From Adiantum capillus-veneris (Eukaryota > Streptophyta > Polypodiopsida > Polypodiales > Pteridaceae), in the NCBI GenBank assembly GCA_014529385.2, contig CM043959.1:4769045-4833044 (forward strand): a DNA stretch of 64,000 nucleotides, in the 5' to 3' direction. The notes under the pieces were generated by a model that searched no databases, was not told the DNA's origin, and was given only the letters and a program-made list of their open reading frames with translations. Numbering within the stretch: the stretch's first letter is position 1; each line of letters opens with the position of its first letter. Positions 53,047 through 63,092 of this stretch are shown in pieces. The position numbers were made by a program, and so were the translations under genes.

Positions 53047-53260
53047 CTTGACGAGCATAGCCTCGCAATTATGTGGTTACCATAGAAAACTTGGGGTTGC
53101 GTGCACCAAGGTTCGATCCTCGCTTGCTATGATGGTGCCTTTGGTTGGTTCATGCATTTTCTTTGGGAGAAAGGGGTAGAATTATCTAGCAACATTCTTC
53201 CATAAGAAATAAAGATGGAGCTCATCCTTACAAAAAGAGAGAGAGAAAGTAAAACAAAGA
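53047..53260 (+). mobile_element. SINE-like sequence with pol III box B
   Basis: GGTTCGATCCT at 53110-53120 is a good tRNA-type box B. About 40-50 bases upstream, TAGCCTCGCAATTATGTGG (53059-53077) can serve as a degraded box A. The tail region ends with GA-rich simple sequence after 53230. No flanking target duplication identified. Confidence 0.45.
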
Positions 53261-53472
53261 AAAGTCTATTGTTTAGTCTTCACTCCATAAAAGAGTTTTT
53301 TTTATAAAAATACTCCACTCAAAGGATCTGCACCGTGTAGATCCTTTGAGGGGAGTTCTTTTTTAAAAAAAGACTAGTCTAAAACGGTGCCGCCTTCGGC
53401 GGCAGCATGGCCTCTATTACCCTCAAGCTCTTTGATCTTGGCAAATCTCATTAAAACAGATGAACATTTACT

Positions 53473-53476
<4 letters not shown>

Positions 53477-53531
<55 letters not shown>
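53477..53531. repeat. (CT)n microsatellite
   Basis: About 27 CT units. It is followed by sequence (53580-53650, CCAAAATTTGTAGGTGGGATTACA…) related to the repeats near 62575 and 62958. Confidence 0.95.
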
Positions 53532-53534
<3 letters not shown>

Positions 53535-53673
53535 GTCATCAGGGCTATAGGGCACTCTTTCATCAGTCCTCCTTCAAATTTAAAATGCAGAGGTAAATCC
53601 CAAAATTTGTAGGTGGGATTACACTAAACCTTGGTGTTTTTCGAGCATTTTCCTTTGTCTACATATTGGGTGG

Positions 53674-53675
<2 letters not shown>

Positions 53676-53712
<37 letters not shown>

Positions 53713-53775
53713 ATGGACTGGGCTCTCTCTCTTTCTCTAGCTAGAGAGAGAGAGAGAGAGAGACAGAGTGAGGAA

Positions 53776-53818
<43 letters not shown>

Positions 53819-53832
53819 CCCATTACATGGAC

Positions 53833-53888
<56 letters not shown>
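53676..53888. repeat. Opposed (CT)n and (GA)n tracts
   Basis: (CT)n at 53676-53708, then CTCTCTCTTTCTC-TAGCTAGAGA- and (GA)n at 53741-53762, 53777-53816 and 53835-53888. CT followed by GA on one strand makes a potential long hairpin centred on TAGCTA at about 53739. Confidence 0.95.
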
Positions 53889-53894
<6 letters not shown>

Positions 53895-54862
53895 GTATGT
53901 GTTTGAAATTTATAAGATGGACAACATTTGAATCTTTGCAAAAGTCATCACAACATATTTTCAAACTAACTTTGCACCAACATATATAGAGTAAGTGATA
54001 TTTCCCATGCCAAAAAATATAACATCCATAGAGACTTAAGATTTATACGCTCAAAAGCGTAGCCTACGACATGATCTGCTGCGGTATCGAACCACCCATG
54101 GCCCACGATGTAAAACACATCTACCAATCACTGGAGGAAGAGATCCTAACACAAAAACACGTAGGAACCAAGCACCGAGACTAAGATTTTGAGCAAACAT
54201 AGCATTAATTGGACGGGTTCTGCCTAACTCTGCAATGGTGACACGTGTTCTAAATCCTCTCTGAATAGCAACTTGAATGTAGCACAGCAGCTCGGATCAT
54301 ATGAAGCATGATATATACCCACCATCAAGAATTCTGGGTAATATTGTGATCTATAGCGAAGCAAAAAGCTATTAATATAGATAGATATTTTGATACACAA
54401 AATCTATTACTTTACTATATCAACATCAACATTGTTACCTTGCTACATCCAAGTCCTCGAGTAGATGAATCACCTGCATGGCTGTGATTGGACCCCTCCA
54501 TAATGGTGGATCTAATACATAATCGTTGACTGTGAGATTTAAATTATTTAAAGTATTGAAATGTCACAAACACACATATATAATATTTTACCTCGGACGT
54601 GTCGAGGTCGTCTCCCTAGTGTATAAGTCACAGAGGCATTAGGATCCATCTTCATTCATACATATACATATACATAAATAAAGGATTATAAATTCATCAA
54701 AAAGCGCATGAATCATAAATCTCTTAGCACTAATAAATCTTAGTCAATTGTTTCAACGAATACACCATGTTTCATAAGAAGATATACTAAGATTATAAAT
54801 GAAAAAGAAATAGTTGCGAGAGTCACCGTGCTTTTTTATTGGATGAAACATATCCAAACACG
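53889..54862. other. No gene; 3' flank of the Helitron coding region
   Basis: AT-rich. It should contain the Helitron 3' end (hairpin plus CTRR, read on the minus strand) if the element is complete, but I could not identify one with confidence. Confidence 0.4.
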
Positions 54863-56947
54863 TTAAACCCCATGGCAAGGGGGTGGTAGGGGGCAGGTCA
54901 ATTGCAACACCTCTTTGTAGACAATGTTAGAAGTGTATGTTCTTTGATCTCCATGTCTACTAACGCTTGTTAAGTGACTATCACCAACCACAACCTTGAT
55001 GGCAGAAGAGGATCTCACGCAAGACATTGCCACATATAGTTGACCATGGGTGAAAACAGGTGTTGGGAGATACAATCCAAGAACTCCCAATGTTTGGCCT
55101 TGCACCTTGTTGATTGTCATCCCAAAAGCACAACATAGGGGAAATTGGCGACGTCTCAAATCAAAAGGGAGACCTTCTCTAGACCCTGTAATGATTTCTG
55201 CTTCAATCACTTTGCTGTGGAATTGCTTACAAATCAAACGTGTCCCATTACAAAGACCACTTATTGGATCCAAATTGCGAAGCAACATAACTGGAGCATT
55301 CTGTTTCAATTGTAAAACATGCGGTGGAAAACCTCCCCCAAGATCTAAACTATTTACAAACTCACTTGTGAATAAAATGCTATCACAATTTGATTCACAC
55401 ACTACGTCTACACTGACATATTCCTTATAAGTACCAGGAAATTGTTGCAAGCCCAAATTGTTTATAGCATTCACCTCCTTGTTCCGTGGAGCCAAAATTG
55501 CTCTATCCTTGAAAAAGGTTGCATGGCAAGTCTGTGTTTCAAGGTCTCTATATATGCAAGCAACCAATGCTTGCAAATTATTTTGTGGTAGCATCATGTA
55601 GGACGGCAAAGCCACATTATCAAGTATGCCCCCATCACAAACATGGCCATTACCAATATCAAGTGTCCACTGCACAAACTCTCTTTCAATAACATTACTA
55701 AAACAATTGACCACTCGCATATTCTGTGTTAGATGCATGATTTCTTTATGTTGCCAAATGTATGAGTGGCACAAAGATGCATTGACAATGTCTTCTCTTC
55801 CCCCTTTACGCACAACAGGTAATATCTGTCTGAAATCCCCACCAAGGAGGAGAACCTTTCCACCAAACAACATGTCATTTTTCATGACATCTCTTAGTGT
55901 CTTATCAAGAGCCTCAAAAGCGTGTCTATGAGCCATGGGGGCTTCATTCCATATGATCAGTGAACTCATTCGCAACAGCTCAGCAAGCTGGCTGTTTACT
56001 TTAATGTTACATGTGGACTCAGAAGTTATATCAATAGGGATCTTGAATCTAGAGTGTGCAGTCCTTCCATTGTCGAGAAGTTGTGCTGCAATCCCGGACG
56101 ATGCACATGCCAAAGCTACTTTGGACTCTCCACGTATCCGAGAGAGCAATGCATTGTAGAGATAAGTCTTTCCCGTTCCACTTGGACCATCCAAGAAAAA
56201 AACAGTCCCTCTGCTCATGCCAACTACTTGTTAAACCCGATTGTAAGCTTCCCTTTGCCCAACATTGAAAGATGATTCCATTCGAGAAGACAATACTCTT
56301 TGTTCCTCTCTGTTATACATGAACTCTTCAGCAAGCACTCCATGCTCACTCATAGTTTGCAGTGTGTGATCCACCTGGGGCATTCTCGAATAATCCGAGA
56401 GCCTCTTTCCATAGTGTTGAATCACTGTCTCTAAGTTTGATAAAGCTTGGTTTTGAGCCATGTGTTCATAGATATTCGCCCTCATATGATATACATGGTC
56501 CTCAGAAAGCTCCTTACAGAAGCGATTCCACAATGCACCAGGATGTATTGGATTAAAAAAAACCAAAATGACTACAAACAGTAGGCGCAATTGTTGCCCT
56601 GTTTGTTGAAAAGAAGCTTCTTCCAAACAAAGAAACCATTCATCATCAACTTGCAGTAATCCTCGTGCATTACATGTTTCTTTAAATGTGTCATATACTT
56701 GTCCATTGAAGGTTTTAATATCCTCAAAAGACTTACATCCTTTGCACATGCTGAGTAACATATGCAAATAGTACAAATCTCCAGCATTGGGAACAATGTG
56801 GTACATTCTTCCAATCATGTCACCAATCTGTCTTTGAGTCCATGTTCTACTTGCTGGCTTCCAAACCCACTTTGTTGGGAAGTCTATGTACAACAAATCG
56901 TTGGCCTCTGGATATTGTTGATTTGCAACAAACCACTCAGGATTGTC
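54863..56947 (-). pseudogene. Helitron Pif1-type helicase domain
   Basis: From the pre-helicase FPTKWVWKPASRTWTQRQIG...RMYHIVPNAGDLYYLHMLL (56896-56760), through FNVGQREAYNRV then a TAA, into Walker A FLDGPSGTGKTYLYNALL near 56160-56200. Walker B reads IIWNEAPMAH where the family has DEAPM. GGDFRQILPVV, LTQNMRV and GMTINKVQGQTLGVLGLYLP are present. The last motif reads YVAMSCVRSSSAIKV where the family has YVA.SRV. So two ATPase-critical positions are changed (Asp to Asn, Arg to Cys), in addition to the upstream stops. Confidence 0.9.
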
Positions 56948-56956
56948 TTTTTGCTG

Positions 56957-58188
56957 ACATCTCCCTCCACCACACTCTGTACAGTCACTCTGTCGCTGAA
57001 GATGACTTGATTTTGATGAGGCAAGTGAGCTTGGAGCCTTTGTATGTCAGGTTTCTCTTGATGCATATGAAACCCAAGTATACGCCAAATAGCCTCAGAT
57101 GTTGATACATATCGAGCATTAAGATAGTTTGTAACTTCATTTAGAAGCCCTTCACTATCTTGTAGAACAACAGTGGCCTTGTCATGTCCCTTATACACAT
57201 ACTTGTAGAGATATTTCACAGCAGATATAGTGGAGAAAACCTCCACATTGATATGTGCATTGTACCTTATTGACAAAAATGGATTGTATGGAACAATCCA
57301 TTTATTACTCATTTGCACTTTATTACAAACAGTGTAATTTCCATCATCCCTCCTCATGTACATTGGGTATCCATCCCTAGCTACAGTAGTCGACGCGCTG
57401 AAGCTTCGAGGATATTTAAACCTGCACTTTCCATCTTTCATACATGGAGCATTCTTATTCAAGTTTCCACACGGGCCATGCACATTACACCGACTGATAA
57501 CATCATACAACCGTGGAAACATTACTTTATCAGGAAGCTCTGCACACACAATCTTATCATAATGCAATGTCTCTGTTGGCTTATGCTCAGATGGAAGTAT
57601 CAATAGAATGTGAGCATGAGGAAGGCCTCTCTTTTGGAACTCAATCACAGAAATGTGTCCAATGACCTTACCAAAAATAGCTCTCTTAATCAGCAAGCCC
57701 ATCAAATCCTTGAACTTATGGTAGAAAACATGGGCAGTAAGATCAGGATGATCATTGGATGTCTGTCTGGGCAGTAATGCATCCTGTATCTCTTTCCATC
57801 CAGGATTGCATGTGAATGTAATGAAGAGATCAGGTTTTCCTCTCTTGCGTACAATTGCCATGGCATCCTGGTACAGCTGGTGCATATAGCGAGGGCCATC
57901 AACATACGAAGAAGGCAATACAACCCTTCTTCCAACATTAGCACCCAATAACAGTTCTCTATCATCCCTTGCTCCATCTCTTGCTCCAACCATATATGTC
58001 AAGCCTTGATACACCTCACTGCGAAGTTCACTTTGATGATTACGAACCCACAAAAGCCTCAACTCCTCCATACAACTATATGCATCAACAATATATTGTT
58101 GCAGTATCCTACCACCACGTAAAAGACATTGTGTTGTGTCATCTCTAATTTGCAATCTATACTTGTAGAAATCCATCGTAGAAATATA
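56957..58188 (-). pseudogene. Helitron HUH replication initiator domain
   Basis: The ATG at 58176 gives DFYKYRLQIRDDTTQCLLRG and IVDAYSCMEELRLLWVRNHQ, then PDLFITFTCNPGWKEIQDAL and the HUH motif EFQKRGLPHAHILLILP (H-A-H) near 57605-57650. Later, SAVKYLYKYVYKGHDKA near 57180-57230 holds the two tyrosines (Y and Y, separated by Lys and flanking) expected to nick and rejoin DNA. Zn-site residues in NVHGPCGNLNKNAPCMKDGK precede. The HUH and Tyr residues are intact. The frame is lost just after SVVEGDVSKK by a one-base deletion. Confidence 0.9.
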
Positions 58189-58224
58189 CTATGTAGTTCC
58201 ATTTACTCGCTCTCTGTTTACTTA

Positions 58225-59469
58225 CACTCTGTTCACTTGGGGTATGTAAGGATTCCAACCTTCTTCACCATTCGGAAATAGCAACACATATAATAGAGGC
58301 ATGTATGACCTATGGCAATTTGAGATTCTTTTTAGACCACCACCCAAAAGATTCAACACAATATCACGATGGCCAATGTTTCTCTCTTCACCCTGACCGG
58401 GCATGATTGCAGCCACTTCCACACTTGTTGGAGCAACATATTGCCAGCCATTTGTACGCTTCTCAGTAATGACCATCCTAATCTCCGGAATATTGGAAGT
58501 TTGGACCATTGTAGCAAACCCCCTAAAAGCTTGAACATACGGATTTACTCGATGCATCATCGATTGCAAGCTTTCCAAAACATTTGGTTTGAGTTTTGAA
58601 ACATGATTCATCCTATTTTGCAACTCATTCTCAGTGTCAAAAAAATACAACTGAGCAAAGCGAGGGATTTGACCTGATTGCTCTTCTGGCATCAATGGAC
58701 CAATGTTATGATAAATAGATCCATGCACCTTGAAGGTATAGATTCCTTTTCTTTGGCAGAGAGATTCATCTATATGAGCTCCCAAAGAATCAAATGCCAA
58801 CACACTATTGTATGATTTGATATGTTTCAAGAATTTTCTACTTCTAGTATTGCCCCCGTGCATCAATTCCCTTAATTCTAAAGGAGGTTCACTTAATGGT
58901 TCACTTAATGGCGGCAAAGAAACATTTCCTGAGTTGCAACAACTCTTCCCCACAAATGTGCGAATGGTCTTCGCTTCTGTTTTCCAAGCTAAAGCACCAC
59001 ATAAGGAGCATGCAAAATCCAAGTTTCCTATGTTGTGAAGAATACACTTTTCATGAGAAAGAGACAACATAGAGATATGCATCAAGGAAGTGGTCTCAGA
59101 ATATAAGTAGGTGATAGATAGACAAAGTGTCTCAACTTTGGAGTAATCTCCCTCTCTGGAGACAATTACAGGCTCCTCAGGAACATCTCCATTATTGGCT
59201 TCCAAATTGTCTTCCACTTCAATCCTTACATAACTTTGCGAGAGAATTGACTCGTTATCTACATCCATCGCAATCCTTCCCTGAGGAAATTCATTGCATC
59301 GATTCACGTTTATCAAATGGTGGAAATCTTCCAAGCGAGGCACATCAATCTCACCCAGAGAACGTCGAACTCTATCTCACGATGTTGCACGTCGCGTAGC
59401 TCGAGAGGCTTGACATATCCTACTACGTCTTGCATATCCAAGAGACAACACCTTTGGACCAATAGCCAT
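58225..59469 (-). pseudogene. Helitron N-terminal region
   Basis: From MAIGPKVLSLGYARRSRICQ, a basic start, through RLEDFHHLINVNRCNEFPQG, to a Cys pair in LDFACSLCGALAWKTEA, then LPPLSEPLSEPPLELRELMH and GSIYHNIGPLMPEEQSGQIP, FAQLYFFDTENELQNRMN and MVITEKRTNGWQYVAPTSVE, with the final SYMPLLYVLLFPNGEEGWNP. These match the Helitron-like N-terminal domain (…YGALMWREER… through …LPL.YPLLFP.GE.GW). One TGA at 59377 and TAA at 58222. Confidence 0.85.
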
Positions 59470-59714
59470 CTGTCCAAAAAAGAACTCTTATAAGTACTCA
59501 CAGATATATATAGGCTAGTATCTAGAGAATTAAGAAGAGAGTATGGAGAAGAAAGGATTTCCCAAATATGTCTATCTTTCTTTGAAGGAGTCAGTGAGAG
59601 GAGGCTTGCCAACCCACATGGTAAATGTCTATATACTTCTATATCTCATCTAACTACTACTAAGGATATAATTGGGGGAGCGAGTCCATCCGATTAGCCC
59701 ATTGACGATTGTCG
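59470..59714. other. Upstream of the Helitron gene; no other gene
   Basis: The 5' flank of the Rep-helicase ATG. The frame 59313-59612 is a shadow. No TC-type Helitron 5' end was located with confidence. Confidence 0.4.
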
Positions 59715-60064
59715 CTTAAGGCTTGGGTTTTCCAACAAATTTCCATTGCAGTTACAACGCGCCAGTCTGCACGTCAACCGGAATCTCGCAGTCGATGCAG
59801 ATGTGCCAAGTTAACCCATTATTGGTCGACCCATTATTTGCCATTTTGGCAACCCACATCAAGATGGATTCAAAGGTGCATCCAAATAAGCCCTGAGGTG
59901 CTTCATTATGAAGAGTTACCATGGTGATAGGTTAAGGCCTGAGTTTTAGTTGGCAATTTTCCACTGCGGTTACAACGCGCCAGTCTGCATGTCAGTCGGA
60001 TTCTCGCAGTTGATGCAGACGTGCCAAGTTAACCCATTATTGGTCAACCCATTATTGGCCATTG
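59715..60064 (+). repeat. Direct repeat, ~134-base unit, two copies
   Basis: 59715-59848 and 59931-60064 share TTAAGGC.TG.GTTTT, GTTACAACGCGCCAGTCTGC, TCTCGCAGT.GATGCAGA and GTGCCAAGTTAACCCATTAT. About 80 unrelated bases separate them. Confidence 0.88.
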
Positions 60065-60227
60065 AGGCTTGAATTGTTTTGTACATTCCGTTTACGCAAT
60101 CAAAAGCAAATACCATATCGGCAATGGTGTGCATGTGATTGCATTGGGAGAGACACTCTCACTTTGAATCTGCCAAAAATAGACCAGAGCTTTTTGACCC
60201 TACCCAAATTGGGCATATCTGGCAATC

Positions 60228-60880
<653 letters not shown>

Positions 60881-61181
60881 TCCAAAGAAGACAACCAAGA
60901 GTCGTGAGCAAATTGGTATCCACTACATACATAAGCCTCCACCAAAATGTAGCCAATATCCCCAAAGCCACCAAAATATAGATCCGCTAAGCCTATAAAT
61001 GGGAAATAAGTGAGTATGTTTTTTGGAGATACCCTCCCCCCATTATCCAAAGAAGACAACCAAGAGTTGTGAGAAAATTGGTATCCACTACATACATAAG
61101 CCTCCCCCAAAATGTAGTCAATATCCCCAAAGCCACCAAAATATAGATCCGCTAAGCCTATAAATGAGAAAGAAGTGAGTA
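60881..61181. repeat. Tandem-like ~137-base repeat, two copies
   Basis: 60881-61017 and 61046-61181 share TCCAAAGAAGACAACCAAGA, GGTATCCACTACATACATAA and ATATAGATCCGCTAAGCCTA. About 28 bases lie between them. Confidence 0.9.
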
Positions 61182-61200
61182 TTACTATCGATTACATAAT

Positions 61201-61829
61201 TCACTTCTTGCAAGGGTTGCCCTGCTTTGAACTGGATGGAACATCTCCAACGGCATTAATCCCCTTCTTGGGCCAATGGGTTGTTACCAATGCATGGAGC
61301 TTGTTTGAGATAGATCTAACTTCGGAGACACCTGTAGTATGTTGTATTGCTACGGCGGTCAATTTGTTGCTAGTGCTTCGTAATTCAGGCACAATGCTTT
61401 TGAAATCCATGTTATCCTTGTCAAGAAGGGACCTCTCCAAGAGACTCATGATTTTTGCCTGGTTGCTTTCTATGCGAGAAAGTTGTCCTTGCACTGAGCT
61501 TTGCTTCTGCAAAATACCATTGATCTGTAGCTGCATCCTCTCCTCTAGACGATGAAGATAAACCCCTTGCTCATATTGTGAATGGCTCAACCAGTGAATG
61601 CTCTCTCTATAGGAAACCTGTGATGCCTCCGCTCTCTCACATGAGGCTTGAATTTTGGAGCATACTGTGTGGATGATACCTAATCCATCTACAATTTTCT
61701 TCTTTGCAGGTCCATCCCCACCTTGGGCAACGCGCTTGGCATTTCGTAAATTTTTGCCTGGGTCTCTCTCTGGGGTAGAAAATATCACCTCCGAAGAATC
61801 TCCTCCAGAGGTAAGCACGTGCTCCATTA
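61201..61829 (-). pseudogene. Exon-like ORF encoding an unknown coiled-coil protein
   Basis: Minus strand. A pyrimidine-rich acceptor (TATTCTTCTTACAG) ends at about 61830, directly before TAATGGAGCACGTGC, so translation from the ATG at about 61827 is probably within a last or internal exon rather than a gene start. About 208 codons remain open: STPERDPGKNLRNAKRVAQG, GPAKKKIVDGLGIIHTVCSK, SYRESIHWLSHSQYEQGVYL, RLEERMQLQINGILQKQSSV, SRIESNQAKIMSLLERSLLD, ending KQGNPCKK. Helical with a basic patch (AKKK). I do not recognise a family; the organisation recalls accessory DNA-binding proteins of PIF/Harbinger-type elements, but no Myb domain was seen upstream. Confidence 0.4.
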
Positions 61830-62064
61830 CTGTAAGAAGAATAAGATATATATTTAGCACCGGGTTATACATGTTTTTCTCTCTCTCTATTTTTCCCCTA
61901 TCCACCTCTCTATACCTCCCTCTCTATGGTGCAAGGTCGCCATAGAGAGAGCAATAGCCAAAGCCTGTGTGCATCCTATGGCCATAGCAAAAGGTTGTTG
62001 ACTTTCCTATGGGCATAATGTGAAATCGAGCGGGCTCCCGCACAGACACACACACACACACAAA

Positions 62065-62067
<3 letters not shown>
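61830..62067. other. No gene recognised
   Basis: Holds the pyrimidine tract of the acceptor above and a CACACACA run at 62042-62061, then the next CT tract. A single palindromic word, CTATGGC / GCCATAG, occurs around 61934-61985. Confidence 0.4.

Positions 62068-62125
<58 letters not shown>
62068..62125. repeat. (CT)n microsatellite joined to a PPR-derived unit
   Basis: CT run ending CTCTCATGCCAAAAGTTGTG; the ATGCCAAA that follows is the PPR word Y-A-K. Confidence 0.95.
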
Positions 62126-62127
<2 letters not shown>

Positions 62128-62285
62128 GCCAAAAGTTGTGCATTTCGAAAAGCAAAAAAAAGTGCTTGAGAAGCTTCCTGTGTAGGATTTCGTCTCTTGG
62201 AATGCACTGATTGTGGGATATGCCTAACTTGGTTAGGGCCAAGAGAGCGGCTGCCCCACCTAATGCTTCTTGTCCATGAGCTCCA

Positions 62286-62287
<2 letters not shown>

Positions 62288-62363
<76 letters not shown>
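62288..62363. repeat. (CT)n microsatellite, ~38 units
   Basis: Uninterrupted CT run within the PPR-derived array. Confidence 0.97.
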
Positions 62364-62368
<5 letters not shown>

Positions 62369-62740
62369 ATCTCTCCCTTACTCATGTGTAGGCATATCCC
62401 ACAATGAGTGCACTCCAAGAGACAACATCCCATAGAATAAGCTCATTGAAAGCACCTTTTGTGGTTTATGAAGTGCATGGCATTTGGCATACATGTCCAC
62501 CAAGGCAATGCTAGAATTCAAGCACTAAATTCCTCTACAGGTTGTAGGTTTTCTCAAGTTCAAATTTAAATTTAAAGGTAAATACCAAAATTTGTAAGTG
62601 GGATCAAAGCTCATTGCTTAAGCTCATTGAAAGCACTTTCTGTGCTTTATGAAGTTCTTTATGAAATTCTAGGGTTCAAGATTCGGGAAAAATCATTTTT
62701 TTAAACATACAAAATTCCTTCCCTTGAATGTGCTCAGGGA

Positions 62741-63020
62741 AAATTCTAGCTCTGCGAGCCCCACCATCATCAGAGCTCCGTATCAATGCAAAATAGTGCA
62801 TATAAGCTCCTCTCCCGCCCTGTTTATTTGTCTACTGATCCGTTGATAATGAGCAATGCCTCAATTCCTCCTCCTCTTGGCTTTTGAAACTGAGTTTGCT
62901 AGGTGTATCTTGGCTTCAAGCCTAGTTCTTCCCCGTCAGTAGATTGTTTTTGTCATGTGGGATTACATCAAACCTAGGTTTTTTTCTAGCTCTGCAAGCC
63001 CCACCATTATCAGAGCTCAT
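62741..63020. repeat. Dispersed repeat pair
   Basis: TCTAGCTCTGCGAGCCCCAC with CATCAGAGCTC at 62746-62778 recurs as TCTAGCTCTGCAAGCCCCAC at 62985-63020. The word GTGGGATTACA.CAAACC at 62957 also recurs at about 53611. Confidence 0.75.
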
Positions 63021-63039
63021 TGATTAAGCTCATTGAAAA

Positions 63040-63042
<3 letters not shown>

Positions 63043-63090
<48 letters not shown>
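63043..63090. repeat. (CT)n microsatellite joined to a PPR-derived unit
   Basis: CT run ending CTCTCATGCCAAATGTTGTG, the same junction as at 62126. Confidence 0.95.

Positions 63091-63092
<2 letters not shown>

Larger units (their letters stand above)
54863..59469 (-). pseudogene. Helitron Rep-helicase, nearly intact but inactivated
   Basis: One minus-strand gene of about 1,535 codons from the ATG at 59469 to the stop at 54863. It is interrupted by only five lesions: TGA at 59377-59379 (expected Arg), TAA at 58222-58224, TAG at 58189-58191, a one-base deletion in an A run (56948-56952) and TAA at 56231-56233. The product has an N-terminal zinc-like region, the HUH replication initiator and a Pif1-type helicase, the hallmark of Helitron rolling-circle transposons. 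Element ends were not located. The gene is flanked on the right by repeats containing PPR-derived sequence. Confidence 0.88.

Noticed and set aside
53713-53989. Arg/Glu-repeat open frames
   Set aside because: Pure (GA)n translation.
59630-59680. TCTCATCTAACTACTACTA as a Helitron 5' terminus
   Set aside because: It is in the wrong orientation for the minus-strand Rep-helicase gene, and no partner 3' end was found.
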